Assembly (NCBI GenBank): GCA_947630705.1
Contig: CANRIK010000009.1
Coordinates: forward strand, 1-61,738
Reading direction: 5' to 3'
DNA length: 61,738 bases
DNA from: an uncultured Clostridia bacterium
GTDB lineage: Bacteria; Bacillota; Clostridia; Christensenellales; Borkfalkiaceae
Shown here: positions 17,044-25,945 of the stretch, one piece after another
Numbering within the stretch: the stretch's first letter is position 1
Layout of the letters: each line of letters opens with the position of its first letter
The notes under the pieces: model-generated
The model's database searches: none
The model's input: the letters and a program-made list of their open reading frames with translations, nothing else
What the model was told of the DNA's origin: nothing
Position numbers and translations under genes: made by a program

Positions 17044-18768
17044 TCACGCGCCCTCCCTTTCCGCGCCCATCTGCGTGGAATAAATCAGTGCGTATTCGGC
17101 GCACGAGTCAATCAGATCCTCATGCTTCCCGGCGCCTATAACGTCTCCGTCGTCCAACACTAAAATCAAATCGGCATGCCTTACGGAACTTATTCTTTGA
17201 GCCACTATAACCTTGGTGGACGAGGCATATTCCCGTGCCAACGCCTTTCGGAGAGCGGCGTCGGTGGCGTAATCGAGAGCCGAAGAGCTGTCGTCGAGAA
17301 TCAAAATTTCGGGGGAGGCGGCAAGCGCCCTCGCAATCAGAAGTCTCTGTTTCTGCCCTCCCGAAAGGTTGTTCGCTTTCTGGGCGAGATCGAATTCAAG
17401 TCCGCCGTCCAGACCGTCCACGAACTCGCGCGCCTGCGCGCAGTCCACGGCTTTGTTTATCTGCTCCTCCGAAAGATTTCTTCCGTAGTCCACGTTCTCT
17501 TTGACGGACGCGGCCATGAGAAAGTCGTTCTGAAACGCAACTCCGAACTTTCTGCGCAGTTCGGCTATCGGGTAGTTGCGCACGTCCTTGCCGTCCACGA
17601 AAATCTGACCCTCTCCGACGTCGTAAAAGCGCATCAAGAGGTTTATGACGGTGGATTTACCGCTGCCCGTTGCTCCTATAATACCCAAAGTCTGACCGGA
17701 ATACAGCGAAAAGTTCAGGTTGCGCAGATTGTTTTCGACACCGTTATAAGAGAAACTCACTCCTCTGAATTCAATCTTTTTGGAAGCGTCGCCGTCGGGG
17801 AAATTCCCCACTTTTTCTTCGGTATCGGCTTCGAGCACGCTCTCTATTCTCGACGCGCTGGCCGAGCCGCGCGAAATCACAACAAATATCTTCGAGAGCG
17901 CTATCATGGCATTCAATATGATTACGAAAAATTGCAGAAAAGCGAGCACCGTGCCGGGCGTATTGCCGCAGACGGCTCCCACAACTATCAATACGACCAA
18001 TCCGAGGTTCAATATCAGAGTCGCAAGAGGATTGGAAAGGGACATCAGTTTGTTAGCCTTAAACTCCGTTGCGGCGAGATCTCTTGTGACGTCCTCGAAT
18101 TTCTCAACCTCGTATTCGCTCTTCGACAGCGCCTTGATTACTCTGACGCCCGTGACGTTCTCCTGCGTCCGACGCACCATTACGTCCTGCTTGCGCTGGA
18201 CTTCGAAATATATGGGGATACTTCTCTTCGTGATAAGAAAAATCGTTATTCCGACCAAAGGCACGCACGCGAGCAGCACGCACGCGAGAATTACGTCCTG
18301 CGTGAAGGCGAGAATGAGTCCGCCCGTAATCAGTATGGGCGCGCGCACGCCGAGGCGGAGAGTCCGAGCCACCATCTGATTGACATAATAGCTGTCGCTC
18401 GTCAGTCTCGATATGAGCGAGGGCACGCCGAAGCCGTCCACCTGTTTCGAATCGAGATAACATGTCTTTCTGAAAAGGTCGTACCTCAAATCGTGCGTCA
18501 TTCTGCCCGAAGATTTTACGGTAAGCCTGTTGGCGATAATATTCCCGACAAGCGCAAGTACGGCGCACACCAGCATAAGTCCGCCCAAGACAAGCGTCCA
18601 CTTCAATTTATCGGAGTCCGAAAGAAGCGGATTTGCGGCCACGTCGTCTATTATCCATTCGAGAAGTAGGGGCAAAAACAATTCCGCAACCGCGCCTACG
18701 AATTTGAGAGCCAGCCCGAGCACGACGGTTCCGCCGTAGGGCTTTAAATAGCCAAGCGTTTTAGTCAA
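17044..18768 (-). CDS. ABC exporter subunit 1 (membrane plus ATPase)
   Basis: A 574-residue half-transporter with six membrane helices (about 10-300) and an ATPase domain: Walker A GATGSGKSTV, LSGGQKQR signature, Walker B ILILDDSSSALD. The residue after the Walker B Asp is Asp, not the catalytic Glu of the partner. That is the asymmetry of heterodimeric exporters, where one ATP site is degenerate. The start is a TTG overlapping the marR stop, with GGAGGAG just upstream. The first residues MTKTLGYLKPYG match the family. The start is therefore translationally coupled to marR. Together with the gene at 15252 it should make one membrane exporter. Confidence 0.92.
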   Translation of the reverse strand: MTKTLGYLKPYGGTVVLGLALKFVGAVAELFLPLLLEWIIDDVAANPLLSDSDKLKWTLVLGGLMLVCAVLALVGNIIANRLTVKSSGRMTHDLRYDLFRKTCYLDSKQVDGFGVPSLISRLTSDSYYVNQMVARTLRLGVRAPILITGGLILAFTQDVILACVLLACVPLVGITIFLITKRSIPIYFEVQRKQDVMVRRTQENVTGVRVIKALSKSEYEVEKFEDVTRDLAATEFKANKLMSLSNPLATLILNLGLVVLIVVGAVCGNTPGTVLAFLQFFVIILNAMIALSKIFVVISRGSASASRIESVLEADTEEKVGNFPDGDASKKIEFRGVSFSYNGVENNLRNLNFSLYSGQTLGIIGATGSGKSTVINLLMRFYDVGEGQIFVDGKDVRNYPIAELRRKFGVAFQNDFLMAASVKENVDYGRNLSEEQINKAVDCAQAREFVDGLDGGLEFDLAQKANNLSGGQKQRLLIARALAASPEILILDDSSSALDYATDAALRKALAREYASSTKVIVAQRISSVRHADLILVLDDGDVIGAGKHEDLIDSCAEYALIYSTQMGAEREGA

Positions 18769-19195
18769 TTTGCTCCTCCATATACTTCACGGCATTGCCG
18801 TACAACCTATCGGTAAGCGAGAGCAACACTGACTTCTCCTCTTCCGTAAATCCCTCGGTTATAACTTCACGCCATTTAGCGTTTATGTCGTGTATGACGG
18901 GAATAATTGCAGTAGCTTTATCGGTAGGGAAAACCAGACTCACTCTCTTGTCCTCCCCCTGCCGCCTTTCGACGTAGCCGCTCTCTTCGAGCGCGGCAAT
19001 CTGCCTCGCCACATTCGACTTGTTTACGAACATCAATTTTGCGAGAGCGTCCTGCGATATCCCGGGATTGGAACACACATTCAATATGTACTTCGCTTGA
19101 TAGCCCTTCAAGTCGCAGACTTTCGAGAGCTGCTCCTCCCTGAACTGCGTGGCCGAGCGCGCAACCATGTTTATGTTTTTTAAAAACGTAGCCAT
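18761..19195 (-). CDS. MarR-family transcriptional regulator
   Basis: The 144-residue winged-helix protein has the MarR core: a DNA-binding helix region (ISQDALAKLMFVNKSNVARQ) and a wing with the signature ERRQGEDKRVSLVFPT. The start at 19195 is chosen for the AGGAAGAGGG site; an upstream reading would cross the operator. It is the first gene of an operon with the two ABC subunits and overlaps the first by 8 bp. Its own promoter carries a long palindromic site directly downstream of the -10 box. The simplest reading is autorepression, lifted when the exporter's substrate or a related toxic compound binds MarR. Confidence 0.92.
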   Translation of the reverse strand: MATFLKNINMVARSATQFREEQLSKVCDLKGYQAKYILNVCSNPGISQDALAKLMFVNKSNVARQIAALEESGYVERRQGEDKRVSLVFPTDKATAIIPVIHDINAKWREVITEGFTEEEKSVLLSLTDRLYGNAVKYMEEQID

Positions 19196-19223
19196 ATACC
19201 CTCTTCCTGTTAGACGGATAATT

Positions 19224-19254
19224 AGTTGCGTACGCAATCGTTGCGCACGCAACT
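19224..19254. promoter_or_regulatory. Putative MarR operator
   Basis: Two 12-bp palindromes, TTGCGTACGCAA (19226-19237) and TTGCGCACGCAA (19241-19252), lie 15 bp apart centre to centre. The whole 31 bp is itself almost symmetrical. It covers the transcription start region of marR, where a bound dimer or pair of dimers would block RNA polymerase. Confidence 0.75.
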
Positions 19255-19260
19255 ATATTC

Positions 19261-19289
19261 AGTATACCGCCGCGCAAGACGTTTGTCAA
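19261..19289 (-). promoter_or_regulatory. Promoter of the marR-ABC operon
   Basis: TTGACA (19284-19289), 17 bp, TATACT (19261-19266) on the minus strand: nearly consensus. The operator begins seven bases past the -10 box. The upstream terminator of the kinase operon ends about 20 bp before the -35 box. Confidence 0.85.
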
Positions 19290-19316
19290 TTATTTCGACG
19301 AAATTTGTCAAAAAAA

Positions 19317-19342
19317 GAAAGCCGCTCATAAGAGGGGCTTTC
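19317..19342 (-). terminator. Terminator of the two-component operon
   Basis: GAAAGCC and GGCTTTC arms with a 12-base loop, followed on the minus strand by an uninterrupted run of seven T (19310-19316). It lies about 60 bases after the histidine kinase stop. Confidence 0.85.
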
Positions 19343-19400
19343 GCAATCGCCGCATATATTTAGCACTTTATAAGATTTTATGCTTTAAAATATCGAAGGG

Positions 19401-20435
19401 TCACTGCAAAGGCAGAGAAACTTTGAACTCGGCGCCCTCGCCGACGGCGCTCGCCGCCGAAATGCTTCCGCCGGAAAGAGTGCAGATTCTCTTGCAAATC
19501 GCAAGTCCGAGGCCGTTGCCTTCGGTGTCCTTCGCCGTGGGAGAACGATAGTATTTATCGAAAATTTTCGGCAATTCTTCCTCGGATATGCCGCATCCGT
19601 AATCTCTTACGGTCGCTACGGCAAAATTCCCTTCGCGCTTCAAATTTATCTCTATTTTTCCGCCCTCCGGCGAAAATTTTATGGCGTTGGAGATAAGATT
19701 TATCCATACTTGACGGAGCATAGACGCGTCTCCCTTTATTTTCAAAGGCTGCAAATCGGTGGATATATCTATCTTTTTGTCCTCCCAATCCCTTTCGAGA
19801 AGTATTATGCACTCCGCTATTTCGGAATCGAGCTTTATGAGCTGGCTCTCTCCGGCAAGCTGTTGGTTTTCGAGCTTCGACAATATCAAGGTATTATCGG
19901 CGAGCTTTACGAGTCTGCCGGCCTCGTCGGAGATGACTTTCAGAAATTTCCGCTCTTCCTCCTCGGTCAATCCGCCCTCCGAGAGCAAGTTGGCAAAGCC
20001 CTGTATGGAGAAGAGCGGAGTCTTTATTTCATGGGAAAAATTGCGCACGAAATCTTCGCGCATGGTCTTGACGGAGCGTATCTCGGAGGTCATCTTGTTG
20101 AAGTTTTTATAGACGACCGTAAAAGGGTCGCCGCGGCGGTAATGTATCTCCTTTGCATAGTCTCCGGAGGCCACGGCGGAAAGCCCGTCAATAAGAATTT
20201 GAGCCTTTTTCGCCATAATATAGAAAATTATCGTGACGCCGAGAGCGAGCAGAAGCGAAAAGGCCATCAGCGCAAAGAAGGTTATGGTATACACCTCTAC
20301 CTGCAACCTGTTGGTGAGCACGTTTACAACCGCCACGCCCATGGTGGCCAGACCCAGAAGCACGAGAAAAATCAATACGTTTATGCCTATGAACAGCAGA
20401 GCGCTCATCTTTCGACTTTTAAAGAGTTTAATCAT
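19401..20435 (-). CDS. Sensor histidine kinase
   Basis: A 344-residue membrane kinase of the HAMP/HisKA class. Two membrane helices (about 11-38 and 51-75) with almost no external loop suggest that it senses the membrane or an intramembrane signal. A HAMP-like linker follows (77-125), then HisKA with FSHEIKTPL (phospho-His135) and a HATPase domain with NLISNAIKFS, DYGCGISE and GNGLGLAICK. The ATG overlaps the stop of the response-regulator gene (ATGA), so the longer upstream reading is discarded. It forms an operon with the regulator at 20432. With a very short sensor loop it resembles intramembrane-sensing kinases of cell-envelope stress, which is an inference. Confidence 0.93.
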   Translation of the reverse strand: MIKLFKSRKMSALLFIGINVLIFLVLLGLATMGVAVVNVLTNRLQVEVYTITFFALMAFSLLLALGVTIIFYIMAKKAQILIDGLSAVASGDYAKEIHYRRGDPFTVVYKNFNKMTSEIRSVKTMREDFVRNFSHEIKTPLFSIQGFANLLSEGGLTEEEERKFLKVISDEAGRLVKLADNTLILSKLENQQLAGESQLIKLDSEIAECIILLERDWEDKKIDISTDLQPLKIKGDASMLRQVWINLISNAIKFSPEGGKIEINLKREGNFAVATVRDYGCGISEEELPKIFDKYYRSPTAKDTEGNGLGLAICKRICTLSGGSISAASAVGEGAEFKVSLPLQ

Positions 20436-21103
20436 TTTTTGATCACCGCCTTGTAACCGACGCCTCGGATAGTGCAAATTTCGAATTCCGTAAAATGCTC
20501 GAAGCGCTTGCGCAGTCTGTTAATATGCGTGCGCACCGTACTCTCGTCGCTCTCCGACGTGTAACCCCAAACGCTGTCGAGTATATTGTCTTTTGTGAAT
20601 ATCTTTCCCGGGTAGGATAGCAGAAGATACAGAAGCTGAAATTCTTTCGAGGGGAGTTCCTGAACCTCGTCGCCCCTCGTTACCGTGTAGGACGAATGTT
20701 CTATTACGACGTCGTCTATAACTATCCTGCCCTCGTTTGAAATTTTATATCTCCGCAGCAGCGCGTCGATACGCCATATCAACTCCTCGAAGTTGACGGG
20801 CTTTGTAAGGTAATCATCGCACCCGACCGCAAACCCGTGACCCTTGTCGGATAGAGCTCCCTTTGCCGTGAGCATGATTACGGGCGTCTCGTAGCCGCGC
20901 GTTCTCATGGTCTCCACCAGCGTATAGCCGTCCATGCCGGGCATCATAATATCCGTTATTACGAGGTCCGTTCCGCCCGAGGACAGAACGTCGAGCGCCT
21001 CCTTTCCGCTTGCGACGGAAGTCACGTTGTAGCGCTGTTTGAGTCTCGTATGTATGAGAAGTCTGACGTTGGCGTCGTCCTCTACAAGAAGTATATCTGC
21101 CAT
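20432..21103 (-). CDS. OmpR-family response regulator
   Basis: The 223-residue protein has a receiver domain with acidic residues Glu8, Asp9 and Asp10, phospho-acceptor Asp51 in VITDIMMPG, Thr and Lys of the switch (MLTAKG), and a C-terminal winged helix ending TIRGVGYKAV. The start at 21103 has GTGGAG six bases ahead. It is the first gene of a two-gene operon with the kinase at 19401. Transcription should begin in the AT-rich 140 bp shared with the divergent glycosyltransferase, where I see only weak promoter matches on this strand. The target genes are unknown; the adjacent MarR/ABC unit and the surface-sugar genes are candidates. Confidence 0.93.
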   Translation of the reverse strand: MADILLVEDDANVRLLIHTRLKQRYNVTSVASGKEALDVLSSGGTDLVITDIMMPGMDGYTLVETMRTRGYETPVIMLTAKGALSDKGHGFAVGCDDYLTKPVNFEELIWRIDALLRRYKISNEGRIVIDDVVIEHSSYTVTRGDEVQELPSKEFQLLYLLLSYPGKIFTKDNILDSVWGYTSESDESTVRTHINRLRKRFEHFTEFEICTIRGVGYKAVIKK

Positions 21104-21213
21104 ATGTATCTCCACTATGCTTTACGGTAATATTTTAATATAAAAAAGCAAAAAAATCAATATAAGTTTATATTCATTTTATATTGGCGAACTATATTTT
21201 GTAATGTGTGGGG

Positions 21214-21241
21214 TTGACATAACCCCTTTTTACGGTATATT
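21214..21241 (+). promoter_or_regulatory. Promoter overlapping the start of the GT4 gene
   Basis: TTGACA (21214-21219), 16 bp, TATATT (21236-21241). The ATG at 21245 comes only 3 bases after the -10 box, so transcripts starting at the usual distance would begin on or just inside the start codon. Confidence 0.6.
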
Positions 21242-21244
21242 GAT

Positions 21245-22402
21245 ATGACAATAGTAATTGTAATAGATTTAATAGACAATCTTACCAACGGCTCCGTTAT
21301 GACCGCGAGAAGGTTTGCCGACGGGCTGGCGGAGCGCGGACACCGCGTGAGGATAGTGGCGGTAGGCGCGAAGGGCCCCGACGACGTTGAAGTGGGGATA
21401 AGGTATGTACCCATACTTTCGGAAGTCTCCGCAAAAAACCAGATCAAATACGGAAAATTCGACAGGGAGAAAGTCAAAAAGGCCTTCGAGGGAGCGGATA
21501 TCGTGCACTTCATTTTTCCGTTCAAGCTCGAAAAGAAATGCAAAAAACTTGCCGACGAAATGGGCATACCCACCACTGCGGCATTCCACGTACAGCCCGA
21601 GGACATAAGCTATAACGCGCACGTGCGTTGGATTCCCTTTATCGACAGATATATTTATTCCAATATGCGCAGACACTTCTATAAAAAGTTCAGGCGAATC
21701 CACTGTCCCTCGAAATTTATTGCCAACGAGCTTGACAAGCACGGCTACAAGGCGGAACTGTACGTAATTTCAAACGGCTTCGACAAGAGTTTCCGTCCCC
21801 CCGAAGTTCACGTCGAAAACGAAAAATTCGAAGTAATCATGGTGGGGAGACTCGCGCCCGAAAAGAAACAGAATATTCTGATTTCGGCAGTAGCCGAATC
21901 GAAGTTCAAAGACCGAATACATCTCACTCTTTTGGGAAACGGTCCGAAAAAGAAAAAACTGATGAAACTCGCCGCAAAAAAACAGGTGGACTGCACGTTC
22001 GACTTCATGCCCAAGGACAAGCTGGTAAAGCAATTACAGAGTTCCGACCTGTACGTGCACTCCTCCACCGTTGAAATCGAGGCCATTTCCTGCATAGAGG
22101 CAATAGCGTGCGGACTTGTGCCCGTCATAGCCGACTCCGAACTCTCCGCCACTCCGCAATTTGCCCTCGACGAGAGATCTCTGTTCGAAAAGGACAACGT
22201 TGCCGAGCTCGCAAAGAAAATCGACTATTGGCTTGAAAACGGGGAGGAACGCAAGAAAATGGGCGGAATTTACGCCGCCTCCGCAAAGAACTATCTTTTG
22301 GAGAACTCCCTTCGCCTCGCAGAGAGAATGTTTATCGACGAGATAAACGACTGCAAGGCGGAAAAGCTCAAAGACAGCGCTCCTTTGAAAGCACACAATT
22401 AA
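21245..22402 (+). CDS. Family 4 glycosyltransferase
   Basis: A 385-residue GT-B fold enzyme that transfers a sugar from an activated donor at the membrane face. The N-terminal domain begins MTIVIVIDLIDNLTNGSV, the usual acceptor-side motif. The C-terminal donor domain has ISNGFD, MVGRLAPEKKQ, FMPKDKLVKQL and the HSSTVEIEAISCIEAIACG segment with the EX7E-type pair of glutamates. A basic stretch near NMRRHFYKKFRR may bind lipid headgroups. It resembles glycolipid or exopolysaccharide glycosyltransferases; the sugar is not decidable. The promoter lies immediately before the ATG and no Shine-Dalgarno sequence exists. A strong terminator follows. Confidence 0.9.
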   Translation: MTIVIVIDLIDNLTNGSVMTARRFADGLAERGHRVRIVAVGAKGPDDVEVGIRYVPILSEVSAKNQIKYGKFDREKVKKAFEGADIVHFIFPFKLEKKCKKLADEMGIPTTAAFHVQPEDISYNAHVRWIPFIDRYIYSNMRRHFYKKFRRIHCPSKFIANELDKHGYKAELYVISNGFDKSFRPPEVHVENEKFEVIMVGRLAPEKKQNILISAVAESKFKDRIHLTLLGNGPKKKKLMKLAAKKQVDCTFDFMPKDKLVKQLQSSDLYVHSSTVEIEAISCIEAIACGLVPVIADSELSATPQFALDERSLFEKDNVAELAKKIDYWLENGEERKKMGGIYAASAKNYLLENSLRLAERMFIDEINDCKAEKLKDSAPLKAHN

Positions 22403-22416
22403 AAATCATCCCTTCC

Positions 22417-22450
22417 CCCGTCCGCAAACAAAGTTGCGGACGGGTTTTTT
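22417..22450 (+). terminator. Intrinsic terminator of the GT4 gene
   Basis: CCCGTCCGCAA and TTGCGGACGGG arms with a 6-base loop and six T directly after: a textbook Rho-independent terminator, 15 bases past the stop. Confidence 0.95.
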
Positions 22451-22480
22451 ATTAAAAAGACCAAAACGGGCAATAAAATA

Positions 22481-22509
22481 TTGCAGTATCGTCAAAAATA
22501 TTGTATAAT
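22481..22509 (+). promoter_or_regulatory. Promoter of the polymerase gene
   Basis: TTGCAG (22481-22486), 17 bp, TATAAT (22504-22509). Its position rules out the in-frame TTG at 22481 and ATG at 22508 as starts and supports the TTG at 22541. Confidence 0.8.
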
Positions 22510-22540
22510 GTTGCAAATATCTAAATCAAAGGAAAATGTT

Positions 22541-23998
22541 TTGAACTCCGCCAAAACCGCACAACCGGAAAAATTCATAAAAATAATAAGGGATTACCTC
22601 TCGTCGCGCCTGTATCCGTATTTTGCGGCGGCGGTCATGCTGCTGTGCTACTTCCTCGGCGGAGACATATACGCTATATATTTTATTGCGGTGTCGGCAA
22701 TGCTTATGCTGCTTTTTCTCGACGACCTGACGTCTGGAATTTCGATTTTCCTGTTCATGACGGTTATCGTCTCGCTGAAAAACACTCCGTCGGGGTATGC
22801 CGAGAGCTCCGGATATTATTATCAACCGGTAATCTATATTCAGATTATAGTGATTATTTCACTGCTCGTGGCAACCTGCATTTTCCGCATATTCAAGACC
22901 TTTGCGCAGAAAAGATTCAAGCCCGACCCCGTATTCATTTCTCTCTGCGCCCTCGCCGCCGTATTTATTCTGAACGGAGTTTTCTTTGAAGGTTACACTA
23001 CCAAAAATCTCCTTTACGGACTGTTCTGCGCCGCGACGTATCTGATTATTTTTACGCTCATAAAGAACAACGTGAATTGCAGACGGAAATCGTTCGAGCT
23101 GATCGCCCATGCTTTTCTTGCGTTCAGTATTCTGCTTATAGCCGAGCTTATAGGCGCATATCTCTCTTACGACAACATTTATGTAGACGGAATCATAAAC
23201 AGGAATCTGTTGTTCTTCGGTTGGGGAGTCTACAATACAATGGGTCTGCTGTTGCTTTTATGTATTCCTCCGGTAATCTACCTTGCAAGCCTCTATAAAC
23301 ACGGATACCTTCTTACCGTTTATTCTCTTGCCCTCGTTGTGGCGTGCATGTTCTCTTTGAGCCGTCAGACAATGTTGGGACTCGTCATAATTTATCCTCT
23401 CTGCCTTGTCATGCTTTTCAGACGAAGGGGATACAGATTGATAAACGGTCTGATTATCGCCGCCGCGGCAATCGCCTTTGCGCTTGTCGTCGCTTTGAGA
23501 TGGGGTGAAATTTCAAACATAATCTCGCAGATATTTTCCAACTTCGTTATAGACGGCAAACTCGACGGAAGCGGAAGAATGACTCTGTTCCGTCTTGCGA
23601 TAGAAGACTTCCTCAAAGCCCCCGTCTTCGGCGTGGGATTTTACAGCCCGTCTATTAATGACGCGGTCACAAACTTAACGGGGCTTGAAGTAATACCCGT
23701 ATTCTATCACAACACCGTATTGCAGATGCTCGGCTCCTGCGGCTTCGTCGGATTGATCGTCTACACCGTACACAGAGTCCTTACCGTGTTTTCATACTGC
23801 GGCAACCCCACTTTCGAGCGCACGTTCGTAGCCGTTACAATACTTGTGATACTGTTTTTGAGCCTTTTGGACGTACACATGTTCGACATACTTCCGCCCA
23901 TGCTTTACAGCTATCTTCTGGCAATTCTGGTCGCCACGGAAAAGAAACCGGAAAAAGAGCCTTCGCTTATAAAACTCGTAAATCGCCCCATATTATAA
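22541..23998 (+). CDS. O-antigen ligase/polymerase-like membrane protein
   Basis: The 485-residue protein is almost entirely membrane helices (about 11-12), with one larger extracellular loop near residues 330-390. That loop includes GSGRMTLFRLAIEDFLKAPVFG, close to the motif seen in the Wzy_C/O-antigen ligase family. Such proteins polymerise or ligate lipid-linked sugar repeats on the outer face of the membrane. The start is a TTG preceded by AAAGGA at seven bases. It stands between a glycosyltransferase and the UDP-sugar dehydratase operon, consistent with an exopolysaccharide or teichoic-type polymer. No flippase is visible in the window. Confidence 0.85.
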   Translation: MNSAKTAQPEKFIKIIRDYLSSRLYPYFAAAVMLLCYFLGGDIYAIYFIAVSAMLMLLFLDDLTSGISIFLFMTVIVSLKNTPSGYAESSGYYYQPVIYIQIIVIISLLVATCIFRIFKTFAQKRFKPDPVFISLCALAAVFILNGVFFEGYTTKNLLYGLFCAATYLIIFTLIKNNVNCRRKSFELIAHAFLAFSILLIAELIGAYLSYDNIYVDGIINRNLLFFGWGVYNTMGLLLLLCIPPVIYLASLYKHGYLLTVYSLALVVACMFSLSRQTMLGLVIIYPLCLVMLFRRRGYRLINGLIIAAAAIAFALVVALRWGEISNIISQIFSNFVIDGKLDGSGRMTLFRLAIEDFLKAPVFGVGFYSPSINDAVTNLTGLEVIPVFYHNTVLQMLGSCGFVGLIVYTVHRVLTVFSYCGNPTFERTFVAVTILVILFLSLLDVHMFDILPPMLYSYLLAILVATEKKPEKEPSLIKLVNRPIL

Positions 23999-24023
23999 AA
24001 TACCATATCATAAAAATATTAAA

Positions 24024-24045
24024 AAACCGCGCCGAAGCGCGGTTT
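24024..24045. terminator. Hairpin behind the polymerase gene
   Basis: AAACCGCG and CGCGGTTT arms around a short loop, flanked by A-rich and T-rich bases. First of two adjacent hairpins between convergent genes. Confidence 0.7.
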
Positions 24046-24054
24046 CAAACATTT

Positions 24055-24079
24055 AAAACGCCCTCTTTGAGGGCGTTTT
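24055..24079. terminator. Bidirectional terminator between convergent operons
   Basis: AAAACGCCCTC and GAGGGCGTTTT arms around TTT. It is followed by a T-run on both strands and serves both the polymerase gene and the amino-sugar operon ending at 24080. Confidence 0.85.
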
Positions 24080-25915
24080 TTATTTGTTGTCCGTTATTTT
24101 GTAAGTGGGTACAAGTTTGCAGACAAGCTCCTTCATCTTCGGCGTTTCTTCATAAGCCGCCTTATACAGTTCGTCGAGAGAATTCCAAAGGTTCTCCTCG
24201 TCGAGCTTTATGGGATTGGCTATGTTTATCAGACCGTTGGGAGTTTTCTGCATTCCCTCTTCGTCCATCAATCTTTCCTCGAAGAGCTTTTCGCCCGGGC
24301 GCAGACCGGTGCACTTTATCTCTATATCCACATTTGGTTCGAGCCCTGAAAGTTTGATAAGATTGACGGCGAGATCGTATATCCTTACGGGCTCTCCCAT
24401 ATCCAGAACGAATATCTGTCCGCCCTTCGCATATGCGCCGGCTTGAAGCACGAGCGCAACCGCCTCCGGTATGGTCATAAAGTATCTTATTATATCCTTA
24501 TGGGTGACGGTGACGGGACCGCCCTCGGCGATCTGTTTTTCGAAGAGAGGTATTACGGAGCCGTTTGAACCCAACACATTCCCGAACCTCACGGCCACGA
24601 AATTTGTATTCTTGCTGTGTCGGCCTATCGTCTGTATGATCATCTCGCAGATACGCTTTGTGGCGCCCATCACGTTTGTGGGATTGACGGCTTTATCCGT
24701 GGATATCTGCACAAAGGTTTTGGCTCCGTACTTATCCGCGCAACGCGCAACGTTCAAGGTGCCGAACACATTGTTTTTAACCGCCTCGTTGGGGCTCGTC
24801 TCCATCAAAGGCACATGTTTATGCGCGGCGGCGTTGAATACGATGTCCGGTCTGTACTTGTTAAACACGTCGTCCATTTTACCCTTGTCGCGCACGCTTG
24901 CGATAAGCACAAGCAGATTGAGTTCGGGGTGTTTTCTCTTCAACTCCTGCTCGATGTCGTAGGCGTTGTTTTCATATATATCCAAAATTATGAGCCGCTT
25001 GGGATTATGCGTGGCGATCTGTCTGCAAAGCTCGCTGCCTATCGAGCCGCCTCCGCCAGTGACGAGTATCGTCTGCCCCTCTATATATCCCATTATTTCA
25101 TCGAGATTTACTCTCACTTGGTCGCGCCCGAGCAAGTCGGCTATGCTCACGTCGCGCAGAGCGGAGACGCTGGCCTCGCCCGAAACCAACTGATATATTC
25201 CGGGCAGAGTCTTTACCTTACAGTGGGTGTCTTTACAGATTTCGTATATACGCTTTACTTCGGACTTCGGAGCCGACGGAATGGCTATTATTATTTCGTC
25301 GATTGAATACTTTTCAACAAACTTCGGAATTTCTTCCGTTTTCCCGACAATCTTTACGGTATTTATCTCCAACCCTATCTTGGATTCGTCGTCGTCCACA
25401 ACGCATATGGGCAGATAATCTATCTTGTCGGTAGTCTGCATCTCCCTGATGAGCATGGTTCCGGCGCTTCCGCCGCCGACTATCATCGTTCTGACCCTAT
25501 CCTTCATTCCCTTTGTAAGAGCGTACTTTATGCTTATCAGAAATCTCTTTGAGAATCTCGGAATGAGCGACATCACGGCGAGCAGCAGAACGAAGGTTAT
25601 CATTACCTGTAAATTGACGAGCTCGAACGCAAAAATATAACCTACGTTGACTATTAAAATGAGAGCGACCGCCGATATGACCTTCAATGTGTCTATAATT
25701 CCGGCGGAGGCGAATACTATGAAATATACTCTGAAAACGAGGTAAAACAGAAGAACTGTGCCCAGCTCCGCAAGATACCACCACAGCAGCTCCCAACTTG
25801 CGCCTATGCTGCCGTTTACAATGAGAAGTGAAAATACTACCGAAAGCGTGACGTTTACAAAATCGCACGCCAAAAGTATCAATATGCTTTTTACTTTGGT
25901 AAGCTGTTTAGCCAT
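24080..25915 (-). CDS. Membrane-bound UDP-sugar 4,6-dehydratase (CapD/WbpM-like)
   Basis: The 611-residue protein has four or five N-terminal membrane helices (about 8-125), a nucleotide-binding regulatory domain with GGGSAGTMLIREM, and a C-terminal short-chain dehydrogenase domain. That domain has the NAD motif VTGGGGSIGSELCRQI and an active-site region ISTDKAVNPTNVMGATKR, in which Met replaces the usual Tyr as in WbpM/CapD dehydratases. It converts UDP-GlcNAc to a 4-keto-6-deoxy sugar for surface polysaccharide. GGAGAG precedes the ATG. It lies 30 bp behind glmS and closes the operon that makes its precursor, which supports the role. Confidence 0.92.
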   Translation of the reverse strand: MAKQLTKVKSILILLACDFVNVTLSVVFSLLIVNGSIGASWELLWWYLAELGTVLLFYLVFRVYFIVFASAGIIDTLKVISAVALILIVNVGYIFAFELVNLQVMITFVLLLAVMSLIPRFSKRFLISIKYALTKGMKDRVRTMIVGGGSAGTMLIREMQTTDKIDYLPICVVDDDESKIGLEINTVKIVGKTEEIPKFVEKYSIDEIIIAIPSAPKSEVKRIYEICKDTHCKVKTLPGIYQLVSGEASVSALRDVSIADLLGRDQVRVNLDEIMGYIEGQTILVTGGGGSIGSELCRQIATHNPKRLIILDIYENNAYDIEQELKRKHPELNLLVLIASVRDKGKMDDVFNKYRPDIVFNAAAHKHVPLMETSPNEAVKNNVFGTLNVARCADKYGAKTFVQISTDKAVNPTNVMGATKRICEMIIQTIGRHSKNTNFVAVRFGNVLGSNGSVIPLFEKQIAEGGPVTVTHKDIIRYFMTIPEAVALVLQAGAYAKGGQIFVLDMGEPVRIYDLAVNLIKLSGLEPNVDIEIKCTGLRPGEKLFEERLMDEEGMQKTPNGLINIANPIKLDEENLWNSLDELYKAAYEETPKMKELVCKLVPTYKITDNK

Positions 25916-25945
25916 ATCTCTCCGTTTACCACTATCTTATGAATT

